DNA from: Sphingobium yanoikuyae
Lineage (GTDB): Bacteria; Pseudomonadota; Alphaproteobacteria; Sphingomonadales; Sphingomonadaceae
Direction of reading: 5' to 3'
Assembly (NCBI RefSeq): GCF_034424525.1
Contig: NZ_CP139979.1
Location: forward strand, 1,426,001 to 1,490,000
Length of the DNA: 64,000 nucleotides
The notes under the pieces are model-generated. The model searched no databases and was not told the DNA's origin. It saw only the letters and a program-made list of their open reading frames with translations. Below, one piece after another: positions 8,999-17,343 of this stretch. The first letter of the stretch is position 1. Each line of letters starts with the position of its first letter. The translations under genes and the position numbers were made by a program.

Positions 8999-10369
8999 AT
9001 GATCATGCAGGGCGCCTCATTGACTGTCTCGAAGGAAATTGTGCGGCTGCGCCTCTATGCGCTGTGCCTGGCCGGCGACATGGCGGGGCTGTTCATCGCC
9101 TTTCTCCTCGCCAACTGGCTGGTCGTCGGCGCCTTCCTGGGCGAGCCGGGCAAGCCCCATGGCCTGGTGATGTTCTCGATGGTCGCGCCGCTCTATGCGA
9201 TCCTCGCGGTGCAGGGTGGAGCCTATGGCATCAACACGCTGGATCGCGTGCGCCGCGGCATCTTCCGCGCCCTGCTGGCGCTGGCGCAGGCGGCGCTGCT
9301 GATGCTGCTGATCGTCTATCTGGGCAAGATCGCCGAACAGCTGTCCCGTCTGACCTTCCTCACCGGCCTGCTGCTGGGCGCGGCGACGCTGGCGCTGGTG
9401 CGCCTGGCGGTTGCGCGCCTGGCGGTTCGCCTGCTGGGCGATGTCCCGCACCTCACCGCCGTCATCATGGACGGGGTCGCGATCGAGACCGGCGCCCATA
9501 TGGAGGTGATCCAGGCGGACGCCGCCAATCTCCATCCCGAACGCCATGATGCCGACATGGCCGCACGCCTGGCCGCTGCGGTCGGCATGGCGGAGCGGGT
9601 GATCGTCGCCTGTCCGCTCGAACGGATGGACGACTGGTCCGCGGCGCTCAAGTCGCTCTCGGCGCGGGGCGAGATCGTCGTCCCCGAACTGCTGCGCTTC
9701 GCGCCTGCGCGGGTGGACGAGTTTGACGGCCAGCCGACGATCATCGTCGCCGGCGGCCCGCTGCAATTCCGTGATCGCCTGATCAAGCGGCTGTTCGACA
9801 TCATCGTCGCCACGATCGCCACCATCGCGCTGTCGCCGGTCCTGTTCGGCGCCGCGCTGGCGGTAAAGCTGACCAGCCCCGGCCCGATCCTGTTCCGCCA
9901 GCCGCGCATCGGCAAGGATGGGCGGCCCTTCTCCATCTACAAGTTCCGATCGATGCGGACCGAGGCGAGCGACCACAAGGCCGCAACGCTGACGAAGCGC
10001 GACGATGATCGCGTGACCCGCGTCGGCGCCTTCCTGCGCAAGACCAGCATCGATGAACTGCCCCAGCTCTTCAACGTGCTGAACGGCGACATGAGCGTCG
10101 TCGGCCCACGCCCCCATGCCGCCGCCGCCAAGGCGGGCGACAGCCTCTATTGGGAGGTCGACGCCCGCTATTGGGAACGGCACTGCATCAAGCCGGGCAT
10201 GACCGGCCTTGCCCAGGTGCGCGGCCATCGCGGCGCGACCGACCATCATCAGGATCTGATCGACCGGCTCCAGTCGGATCTGGAATATGTCAGCGACTGG
10301 TCGATCTGGCGCGATCTGCGCATCATCGTCGCGACGCTGGGTGTTCTGGTGCATCACAAGGCCTATTGA
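8999..10369 (+). CDS. Undecaprenyl-phosphate sugar phosphotransferase (WcaJ/ExoY-like)
   Basis: A 456-residue priming glycosyltransferase that loads the first sugar-1-phosphate onto undecaprenyl phosphate. The N-terminal ~130 residues form four membrane segments, then a Rossmann-like domain, then the bacterial sugar transferase domain from ~260: [28 protein letters not shown] near 295, [30 protein letters not shown] near 350, and [12 protein letters not shown] near 398. Key Asp-Glu (IDELPQ) and the PRP turn are intact. Two in-frame ATGs (8999, 9005) could start it. Placement after the amidotransferase makes it the likely initiating enzyme of this glycan. Confidence 0.93.
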   Translation: MIMQGASLTVSKEIVRLRLYALCLAGDMAGLFIAFLLANWLVVGAFLGEPGKPHGLVMFSMVAPLYAILAVQGGAYGINTLDRVRRGIFRALLALAQAALLMLLIVYLGKIAEQLSRLTFLTGLLLGAATLALVRLAVARLAVRLLGDVPHLTAVIMDGVAIETGAHMEVIQADAANLHPERHDADMAARLAAAVGMAERVIVACPLERMDDWSAALKSLSARGEIVVPELLRFAPARVDEFDGQPTIIVAGGPLQFRDRLIKRLFDIIVATIATIALSPVLFGAALAVKLTSPGPILFRQPRIGKDGRPFSIYKFRSMRTEASDHKAATLTKRDDDRVTRVGAFLRKTSIDELPQLFNVLNGDMSVVGPRPHAAAAKAGDSLYWEVDARYWERHCIKPGMTGLAQVRGHRGATDHHQDLIDRLQSDLEYVSDWSIWRDLRIIVATLGVLVHHKAY

Positions 10370-10371
10370 TC

Positions 10372-11505
10372 ATGATCGACCTTCTGCTTGTCCTTGTCCT
10401 GCTGCTTTCGCTTGTCGCGGTCGCCTGGCCTTTCTTCTTCTATCCGCTGATCCTGCGCCTGTTGCCGACCCGTGCGGAAGCGCCGGCCGATGGCCCGCTG
10501 CCCAGCGCCTCGCTGCTTTTCTGCGCCTATAATGAGGCTGCCTCGATGCCGGACAAGCTCGCCAATCTGGCGATGCTGAAGGATCGGCATCCTACCCTCG
10601 AAATCCTGGCCTTCGATGATGGATCGTCCGACGGCACCGCCGGGTTGATCGCGGCGCAGGGGGGCGGCGGATTTATCACCCTGTTGCAGGGCCCCGGACG
10701 CAGCGGCAAGGCGCATGGCATGAAATTGCTTGCTGCCCGTGCGCGCGGCGATGTGCTGATCTTCACCGACGCCAATGTGCTGCTGGATGCCGACGCGATC
10801 GACAATCTGCTCGCTCGCTATGCCGATCCCGATATTGGCGGCGTGCTCGGATCGCTCCATTATCTGGGGGAGGGGGACAGCGCGACCGCGGCCGTCGGTT
10901 CGCTCTACTGGCGGATCGAGGAGAAGCTGAAGGACGAGGAGTCGCGCACCGGCAATGTGCTGGGGGCCGACGGCTCGATCTTCTCGATCCGTCGCTCCCT
11001 CTATCCGGAATTTCCCGATAGCGTGCTCGACGACCTCACCGTCTCCATGGCGGTGGTCTTTGCCGGCAAGCGGCTGGTGAAGGCGAAGGATGTGATCGCG
11101 CGCGAGCGGCTGGTGACCGGGCGCGGGGACGAGTATCGGCGCAAGGTGCGGATCGCTGCTCGCGCCTGGCACACGCACAGCCATTTGCGCCCGCAACTGC
11201 GCCGCATGGCGGCGATCGACCGGTTCAAATATGCCTCGCGCAAGATCGTCCGTTGGTTCGGCGGCCTGTTCATCCTGATCGGCGCGCTCGCTGCGCTGGT
11301 GCTGGCGTTGCGCTTGTCGATCCTGCTCGCCATGCTGGGGGTGATCGCGGTGACGGCCTTCTTCCGCATCGGCGGACGGGCCCGCAGCGGCCCGCTGGCA
11401 ACACTGATGGATATATTGATCGCCTATGCCGCAACCCTGAAGGGCGTGGTCAAGGCCATGCGCGGCCGCACCGTCACGATCTGGAATCCGGCCCAGTCGC
11501 GATAA
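10372..11505 (+). CDS. Family 2 glycosyltransferase with membrane anchors
   Basis: A 377-residue processive-type GT2. The start is the ATG at 10372, two bases after the preceding stop; the frame is open upstream but that is noise. An N-terminal membrane segment (LLLVLVLLLSLVAVAWPFFF) precedes the GT-A domain with SLLFCAYNEAASM near 46, FDDGSSDGTA near 80 and the D-x-D-like FTDANVLLDAD near 131. ADGSIFSIRR and the downstream RKVRIAARAW stand for the acceptor-site motifs. Two C-terminal membrane helices follow. It probably elongates the lipid-linked repeat unit; donor unknown. Confidence 0.9.
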   Translation: MIDLLLVLVLLLSLVAVAWPFFFYPLILRLLPTRAEAPADGPLPSASLLFCAYNEAASMPDKLANLAMLKDRHPTLEILAFDDGSSDGTAGLIAAQGGGGFITLLQGPGRSGKAHGMKLLAARARGDVLIFTDANVLLDADAIDNLLARYADPDIGGVLGSLHYLGEGDSATAAVGSLYWRIEEKLKDEESRTGNVLGADGSIFSIRRSLYPEFPDSVLDDLTVSMAVVFAGKRLVKAKDVIARERLVTGRGDEYRRKVRIAARAWHTHSHLRPQLRRMAAIDRFKYASRKIVRWFGGLFILIGALAALVLALRLSILLAMLGVIAVTAFFRIGGRARSGPLATLMDILIAYAATLKGVVKAMRGRTVTIWNPAQSR

Positions 11506-11581
11506 TCTTTCGCGCTGATCCCCCTCGCCAAAACCGCGCCATATTGTATAGGCCGGAAGCTGATACCGAGCGGAGAATGGC

Positions 11582-12334
11582 GTGATTACTGTCCAGCGGG
11601 TGGCCAAGGCCGCCGGCAAGCATCTGACCAAATTGGGTCTCGACCTGCGCAAGGCGCTGGGCGCGCGCGCCAATCGTGGCTGCCCAGCCTGCGGCACGAC
11701 GGTCGTCGGCTTCTTCCGCTATGGCGACAATGGCGAATGGGGCTGCCCCAATTGCAACGCCTCGCCGCGCGAGCGGCTGATGAACTATCTCATCATGAAG
11801 GGCGTGTTGACCGTGCCGATCGATGGCGCGATCCTGCACATGGCCCCCAATGAGGGGAGCCTGGTCAAGCGCTTTTCTGAAGCGGCCGACTATGTCCCGG
11901 CCGATCTTGATCCCGCGCGCTATACCGTGCCCGGCATGCACAAGGTCGATCTGATGGCGCTGTCCGACACCGATCGATACGACCTTTTCTATGCCAGCCA
12001 TGTGATGGAGCATGTGCCCGACGACATGGCCGTGCTGCGCAATATCCTGCGCGCGCTCAAGCCCGGCGGCGAAGCCTGGCTGATCGTGCCGCTGTGGGAC
12101 AAGCCGACCGAGGATGGCAGCTTCGACATCCCGCCGCGCGAGCGCGAACGGCGCTTCGGCCAGTGGGACCATGTCCGCCAATATGGCCTCGACTTTGCCG
12201 ATCGCATCCGTGCCGCCGGCTTCGATCTGGAGGAAATCGACGCGCGCGACATCGACGCCGACACGCGCCATTTCTATGCGCTCGACGACCGCCTGTTCCG
12301 CGCGCGCAAGCCGCTGGGAACTGCGACGCAGTGA
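11582..12334 (+). CDS. Zinc-ribbon class I SAM methyltransferase
   Basis: A 250-residue protein starting at a GTG (an ATG five bases earlier is in another frame and stops at once). An N-terminal four-Cys zinc ribbon, CPAC near residue 35 and CPNC near residue 57, precedes a Rossmann methyltransferase: ILHMAPNEGSLVKRF near 82 (glycine-rich SAM site), VPADLDP and then HVMEHVPDDMAVL near 140 and LKPGGEAWLIVP. The family modifies sugars or lipid-linked intermediates; the acceptor is unknown. A 76-base gap precedes it, with a TATTGTATAG stretch at about 11541 that may be a -10 element. The stop overlaps a GTG that could start the next gene. Confidence 0.88.
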   Translation: MITVQRVAKAAGKHLTKLGLDLRKALGARANRGCPACGTTVVGFFRYGDNGEWGCPNCNASPRERLMNYLIMKGVLTVPIDGAILHMAPNEGSLVKRFSEAADYVPADLDPARYTVPGMHKVDLMALSDTDRYDLFYASHVMEHVPDDMAVLRNILRALKPGGEAWLIVPLWDKPTEDGSFDIPPRERERRFGQWDHVRQYGLDFADRIRAAGFDLEEIDARDIDADTRHFYALDDRLFRARKPLGTATQ

Positions 12335-12336
12335 GC

Positions 12337-13632
12337 ATGCTCGCGCGGATGGAGGCATCCGCCCGCATCCTCGCGCTGGTCAAGCTCGCCAATGTCGGGC
12401 TGGTGATGATCTGGGGCTTCGCCGTCACCTTCGTCTTCGTGCGGGTGCTGCCGCTGGCGGAGTTCCAGGCCTTCCTGCTGCTCGTCGCCTTCGGCAATTT
12501 CACCATCTCGGCGGAATTCGGTCTCACCAGCATCATCTATGCGCGCCTGCGCCGCTTCTGGCTGGGCAATGATGAGGATGCGGCGGACGGCGGCTTCCGG
12601 CTGGAGGAAATGGGTGTCCTCTTCCTCTTCCTCGGGCTGCTGATTGTCGGCGCGGTCGTCATCCTGCTCGGCGCGCTGGCGCTGGGCGGCCTGCATACGG
12701 CCATGCCGATGCTGTTCCTGCTCTTCTTCCTCACCGCCTGCCTCAATCTGCCGGCTTTGCTCGCCAAGCGGGCGCTGGCGGCGATCGACGGCAATTTCCT
12801 GTGGGAAGGGCTGGACTGCGCCCGCCGCCTGGTGACGATCGGCCTGCTGGCGGCCATCCTCTTCGGGCTTGATCCGCGCCTGTCGGTCGCGCTGCAACTG
12901 GCGGTCAGTGTCGCGGTGATCGGCTATGCCATCGTCCATGTCCATCGCCGCCTCGGCATGAACCGAAATCAATGGTTCGCCTTCCGTGTCGGCGGTGGCC
13001 ATGTGCGCCGCCATTATCTGCGCGACATCGGCGCGTCGGCAGCCTTCACCGTGTCGGATATCGTCGCCTATAACGCGCCCTATTTCACCATCGCCATGGC
13101 GACCAGCGATGCCCGGCCGATGCTGCTGTTCGACTTCTTCTTCAAGATGTCGCGCTCGCTCTCGATGCTGGTGCGCGCGATGGTGGAGGCGGCCCTGCCG
13201 CGCATCACCCGCGCCTATCATGCCGGCGAAAGCGCGCGGTTGCGTCAACTCCTGACCCGCGCGCTCGGCGCCGCGCTGTTCTTCGCGCTTGCCGGTTCGG
13301 CGCTGCTGATGCTGGTCGGCGGCTGGCTGTTCGACAAGCTGTTCGACGGCCGCGCCACGATCGACCAGGCCGATCTTGGCCTCACCGCGCTGGCACTGGT
13401 CGCGCTCTCGGTCATCTGCGTCTCGGTCTATGTCCAGGCCGCGCTCGGCCGCTTCGCCCATCTGCTCCAGCGCTCGCTGCCCTTCCTCGCCGGCTCCCTG
13501 CTCAGCGTCCCGCTCGCCGGCGTGTTCTGGCCCGACCGTTTCGATCTAGGCTTCCTCGGTCTCTATGCCCTGACCCTGATGCTGGCGGCTGGCCTCCATC
13601 TCACCTCGCTGCGCCGGCTGGTGCGCGCATGA
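12337..13632 (+). CDS. Polysaccharide flippase (Wzx-like, MOP superfamily)
   Basis: A roughly 431-residue polytopic membrane protein with about twelve hydrophobic helices in the regular spacing of oligosaccharide flippases (RILALVKLANVGLVMIWGF at the start, LFKLFD-like loops, a run of helices to the end). The ATG at 12337 is chosen, but a GTG at 12331 overlaps the methyltransferase stop (GTGA) and would add two residues. It would carry the undecaprenyl-linked repeat across the inner membrane. No sequence motif proves transport direction; the call rests on topology and gene context. Confidence 0.8.
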   Translation: MLARMEASARILALVKLANVGLVMIWGFAVTFVFVRVLPLAEFQAFLLLVAFGNFTISAEFGLTSIIYARLRRFWLGNDEDAADGGFRLEEMGVLFLFLGLLIVGAVVILLGALALGGLHTAMPMLFLLFFLTACLNLPALLAKRALAAIDGNFLWEGLDCARRLVTIGLLAAILFGLDPRLSVALQLAVSVAVIGYAIVHVHRRLGMNRNQWFAFRVGGGHVRRHYLRDIGASAAFTVSDIVAYNAPYFTIAMATSDARPMLLFDFFFKMSRSLSMLVRAMVEAALPRITRAYHAGESARLRQLLTRALGAALFFALAGSALLMLVGGWLFDKLFDGRATIDQADLGLTALALVALSVICVSVYVQAALGRFAHLLQRSLPFLAGSLLSVPLAGVFWPDRFDLGFLGLYALTLMLAAGLHLTSLRRLVRA

Positions 13633-14768
13633 AGATTGCCATGCTCGATCCGTCGCTCTTCACCGGGCGCTATGATGACGGGCTGTGCGCCGGCCTGGCG
13701 CAGGCGGGGGCGGACGTCACCCTGCTCGGCCGGCCGATGCGCGCCACCGATGCGATCGTGCCGCAGGGTTATAGCTACGCCCCGCGCTTCTTCCGCCGCA
13801 GCGAGGCCTTGCGCGATCGGCTGGGGGAGGGGCGGGCCTTCCGTCTCGCCAAGGCGGCCGAATATGGCCTGACCTGCGCGCTCGGCAATCTCGATGCGAT
13901 GACCGGCGCGGACGTCACCCATGTCCAGTGGCTGCCGCTGGCGCCGGCCGACCGGCTGATGCTCGATCGGCTCAAGGGCCGCACCGCGCTCGTCCACACC
14001 GTCCATAATGCCGATGCCTATCATGCCGACAGCGGCCTGCAGGGGCGCGGCTATCGCGCGCTGCTCGATCGGTTCGATGCGTTGATCGTCCATGGCGACA
14101 CGACGCGCGCGGCGCTGGTCGGGCAGGGCGTCGATCCCGCGCGTATCCATGTGACGCCGCACCCGCCGATGCAACTCGCCTCCGCCACCCCGGCGGACCT
14201 CGCCACCATTCCCGAACCCGCCGCGCCCCGCATCCTCTTCTTCGGCACGATCCGCCCATACAAGGGCGTCGACCTGCTGGTGGAGGCCTGCCTGTCGCTC
14301 TGGCGCGCGGGTCACCCCTTCGAACTGATGCTGGCCGGCAAGCCCTTCATGGATGTCGCGCCGATCCTCGATCCGGTCCATGCCGCCGGCTTTGTCGATC
14401 GTCTCATCACCGATTTCGGCTTCCTCACCGAGCTCCGGCTGGACGCGCACATGGCGAAAGCCGACCTGATGGTCTTTCCCTATCGCCATATCGATTCGAG
14501 CGGCGCCTTCCTGTCGGCGCTACACCATGGCAAGGCGATGGTGACGTCGGACGCCGGCATGTTCGGCACCCTGCCGGACGGCGTCACCACTCGAGTTCCG
14601 GCCGGAAATGCGGCGGCGCTCGCCCAAGCCCTCTTGCCGCTGATCGAAAGCGCGGCCATCAGGCAGGCAGCGGGTGCGCGGGCGCGCGCCTATGGAGATA
14701 TTATGGGCAATTGGAAGGACATGGCCTTGGCGACGATGGAAATTTACCGCCAGGTGCTGCGCGCATGA
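13629..14768 (+). CDS. Family 4 glycosyltransferase
   Basis: A 379-residue GT-B glycosyltransferase. The N-terminal half carries DVTHVQWLPLAP near residue 97 and VHTVHNADAYH near 118; the C-terminal half has ILFFGTIRPYKGVDLLVEA near 200 and KADLMVFPYRHIDSSGAFLSAL near 277, where the E-x7-E of classic GT4 enzymes is only loosely kept. It overlaps the flippase gene by ATGA and the FkbM gene by ATGA, so all three are translated together. Donor and linkage are unknown. Confidence 0.9.
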   Translation: MKIAMLDPSLFTGRYDDGLCAGLAQAGADVTLLGRPMRATDAIVPQGYSYAPRFFRRSEALRDRLGEGRAFRLAKAAEYGLTCALGNLDAMTGADVTHVQWLPLAPADRLMLDRLKGRTALVHTVHNADAYHADSGLQGRGYRALLDRFDALIVHGDTTRAALVGQGVDPARIHVTPHPPMQLASATPADLATIPEPAAPRILFFGTIRPYKGVDLLVEACLSLWRAGHPFELMLAGKPFMDVAPILDPVHAAGFVDRLITDFGFLTELRLDAHMAKADLMVFPYRHIDSSGAFLSALHHGKAMVTSDAGMFGTLPDGVTTRVPAGNAAALAQALLPLIESAAIRQAAGARARAYGDIMGNWKDMALATMEIYRQVLRA

Positions 14769-15511
14769 GCCGCTATGTCCGCGAATTGTCCGACCGTGCA
14801 TTGGCCCTGCGCCTGGCGCTGGCCGGCCGCGTCCACCAATATCCCGAAATCCAGGCGCTCAAGCGCTTCCTGTCCGCCTTCGCCATCGACTGCCTGTTCG
14901 ACGTCGGCGCCAATCGCGGCCAATATGCGACCATGGCGCGCAAGGATGCGGGCTTTGCCGGCACCATCCTTTCCTTCGAGCCGAACCCGGACGTCTTCGC
15001 CGAACTGAGCAAGGCCGCCGCGTCGGACCGCAACTGGCATGTCTTCAACATGGCCCTGTCCGATTTCGACGGCACCGCCACCTTCAACATCATGGCCGCC
15101 GACCAGTTCAGCTCCTTGAAGGCCCCCTCGGGTGCGCAGGACGCGATCTTCGCCGATCGCAACAAGGTGACCAAGACGGTGGAGATGCAGTGCCGCCGGC
15201 TCGACAGCCTGCTGCCCGAACTGCGTGCCGCCCATGGCTTTGCCCGGCCCTTCCTCAAGATGGATACGCAGGGCCATGACCTGTCGGTCTGCGAAGGGGC
15301 GGGGAGCGTCATCGCCGACATGGCCGGCATCCAGACGGAACTGGGCGTGCGTCCCATCTATGAAGGCGGCACCGGCTTTCGCGCGATGATCGACTGGCTG
15401 GAAGCGCGCGCCTTCGTCCCCTCCGCCTTCTTCGCCAACAACAAGGGCCATTTCCCGCTGCTGGTCGAAATGGACGGCATCTTCGTCAACAAGGCGCTGC
15501 TGGACAGCTGA
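14765..15511 (+). CDS. FkbM family methyltransferase
   Basis: A 248-residue SAM-dependent methyltransferase. The start is the ATG at 14765 inside ATGA; the frame is open 54 bases further upstream but that part lies in the GT4 gene. SAM motif I is LFDVGANRGQYATMA near residue 42, followed by ILSFEPNPDVFAEL near 67, NMALSDFDGTATFN near 95 and LKMDTQGHD near 164, all standard for FkbM. It most likely O-methylates a sugar of the glycan. It shares one base with the next gene (TGATG). Confidence 0.92.
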   Translation: MSRYVRELSDRALALRLALAGRVHQYPEIQALKRFLSAFAIDCLFDVGANRGQYATMARKDAGFAGTILSFEPNPDVFAELSKAAASDRNWHVFNMALSDFDGTATFNIMAADQFSSLKAPSGAQDAIFADRNKVTKTVEMQCRRLDSLLPELRAAHGFARPFLKMDTQGHDLSVCEGAGSVIADMAGIQTELGVRPIYEGGTGFRAMIDWLEARAFVPSAFFANNKGHFPLLVEMDGIFVNKALLDS

Positions 15512-17253
15512 TGCCGAAGGGAATGCCCTTCGTCAGCGCGCGGCGCCTGTTCCTTGCCGGGGCGATCGGCCTTGCCCTGTGGCTCGGTGCGACCTTCCTG
15601 TGGCACGTGACCTGGCGTCAGGGTGTCAGCCTCGCTGTCATCCTGTTCCTGGATCAGGATTTTCCGGCGCTGATGATCGGCCTGTTCCTGCTGGCGCTGG
15701 CCGCGCCCTTTGCGGAAGGGATGGGCTTTCGCCTGCCGCAACCGCGCGCGCGCATCATCGTGCCGATCATCGTCCTACTGGGGCTGGCCGCCTGGGCTGG
15801 CCATTATGCGCTGTTCCAGGATTATTCGGTTTCTCGCGATGAAGAGGTCGCGCGCTTTGCCGCCGCCTATATGCGCGAAGGCCTGTTCGCCCGGCCGATC
15901 CCGGTCGAATGGGAACCCTATCGCCGGGCGATCATGCCCGAATTTTTCTCGCCCTTCGGCGCCGCCGACTATTGGACCGCCGCCTATCTGCCGGTGAACA
16001 GCGCGATCCAGGCACTGTTCTGGCAGATGGGCGACCCCAATCTCGCCGGCCCGGTCTTGCTGGTGCTCGGCCTCTTCTCGCTGTGGCGGGTGGCGCTGCA
16101 TCTCTTTCCCGACCGGCCCGATGCCGTCTGGGTGACGATGCTGCTGGGGTTATCCTCGGCCCAGCTCTGGGTCACGGCGATGACGCCCTATGCCATGACC
16201 GGCCATTTCGCATTGAACATGGTCTGGCTGGCGCTGGTGCTGCGCGGCGGCATTGCCGGCCATCTCTCGGCCGGCGTGGTCGCGCTGATCGCGGCGGGCC
16301 TGCACCAATGGCATTTCCCGCCCATCTTCATCGCCCCCTTCATCCTCTGGATGCTGTTGGCGCGGCGCTGGACGGTGGCGGCCTTCCACGCGCTGACCCT
16401 GGTTGCGATCGTTATCGTCTGGGCCAAGATCTGGCCCGGTTTCCTGCTTCACGCGCTGGGCGCCCCGACTGATGTGCGCCCCTCCGCCGGCGTCGCCGAC
16501 AAGGTGGGCAGCCTGTTCCAGCGTCTGGGCGACCGCTGGCAACCGCTGGTCAATCTCAGCCGCTATGCCGCCTGGAACAATATATTGATGGTGCCGCTCG
16601 CGGGCCTTGGCGTGCTGGCCATGCGCTGGCGCGATGCGATCCGCGGGCGCGAGATTGCCCTGCCGCTGGCGCTGGGCTGCCTTGCCGGGTGCCTGCTGGC
16701 GCTGGCGCAGGGCTATGGCTGGGGCTTCCGCTATGCCCATGGCTTCATCGGCCCCTTCTGCCTGCTCGGCGGACTTGGCTGGGCGCGCTTCCGGCCACAG
16801 GGCGCAATGCGGCCGATCTTCATCGGTTTCGTGGTGACGCTGCTCACCGCCGGCTTCCTGGTCTGGCGCACCCATGTCTTCGTAGAGCCCTATGCCGCCA
16901 GCCACCGCATGATCGACGCCTCGCGCGCCGACGTCGTGCTGGTCGATCCGCGCGGCGGCCTCTACGTCACCGATCTGGTGCGTGGTCGTAATGGCGTGCC
17001 GGGCAAGCCGATGGTCATGAACCTCGGCATGCTGACGCTCGATCAGGTGGACGAGCTGTGCAAGACCTATGTGGTCGAGCTGTTCGACCGCGCCGAATTC
17101 CGCCCGCTCGGCGTGCCGCTGGCGCGCTGGAATCTCGGGCGCATGGACACGCTGCGCGCCCATATGAAGCTGGCCGGTTGCGATCGCCCGGTCCAGCCGC
17201 CGCTGCCCGAGACGATCGACGACGCCATGAACGCCGCCGACAACGCGATGTGA
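15511..17253 (+). CDS. Large polytopic membrane protein, possible GT-C glycosyltransferase
   Basis: A 580-residue protein with about eleven hydrophobic helices over residues 10-470 and a soluble C-terminal ~110 residues. An acidic pair in the first large extracytoplasmic loop (YSVSRDEEVARF near 107) resembles the catalytic loop of GT-C (family 39/ArnT-like) enzymes that take sugar from a polyprenyl carrier. It is the last gene of the locus, joined by a one-base overlap to the FkbM gene. The GT-C role is inference; no closer family is recognised. Confidence 0.75.
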   Translation: MPKGMPFVSARRLFLAGAIGLALWLGATFLWHVTWRQGVSLAVILFLDQDFPALMIGLFLLALAAPFAEGMGFRLPQPRARIIVPIIVLLGLAAWAGHYALFQDYSVSRDEEVARFAAAYMREGLFARPIPVEWEPYRRAIMPEFFSPFGAADYWTAAYLPVNSAIQALFWQMGDPNLAGPVLLVLGLFSLWRVALHLFPDRPDAVWVTMLLGLSSAQLWVTAMTPYAMTGHFALNMVWLALVLRGGIAGHLSAGVVALIAAGLHQWHFPPIFIAPFILWMLLARRWTVAAFHALTLVAIVIVWAKIWPGFLLHALGAPTDVRPSAGVADKVGSLFQRLGDRWQPLVNLSRYAAWNNILMVPLAGLGVLAMRWRDAIRGREIALPLALGCLAGCLLALAQGYGWGFRYAHGFIGPFCLLGGLGWARFRPQGAMRPIFIGFVVTLLTAGFLVWRTHVFVEPYAASHRMIDASRADVVLVDPRGGLYVTDLVRGRNGVPGKPMVMNLGMLTLDQVDELCKTYVVELFDRAEFRPLGVPLARWNLGRMDTLRAHMKLAGCDRPVQPPLPETIDDAMNAADNAM

Positions 17254-17307
17254 CGCTGGCGGTCATTATCGAGCATAAATTAAGCCCGCGCGGCGTTTGA
17301 GCGTATC

Positions 17308-17339
17308 AAGCTGCTGATGCGTTAGCATCACTGCAGCTT
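17308..17339. terminator. Strong hairpin between convergent genes
   Basis: AAGCTGC-TGATGC, loop GTTA, GCATCA-CT-GCAGCTT: seven plus six paired bases with a two-base bulge. It sits in the 90-base gap between the end of the XrtA locus and the end of the amidohydrolase gene. No T-run follows on either strand, so it may block read-through rather than act as a classical intrinsic terminator. Confidence 0.65.
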
Positions 17340-17343
17340 GCCA

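Noticed and set aside
9017..10357. 446-codon open frame on - opposite the sugar transferase
   Set aside because: Shadow frame; the + strand carries the complete sugar-transferase motifs.
17308..17339. tRNA-like or small-RNA gene in the gap after the XrtA locus
   Set aside because: Only one stem-loop is present; no cloverleaf, CCA end or T-loop pattern.
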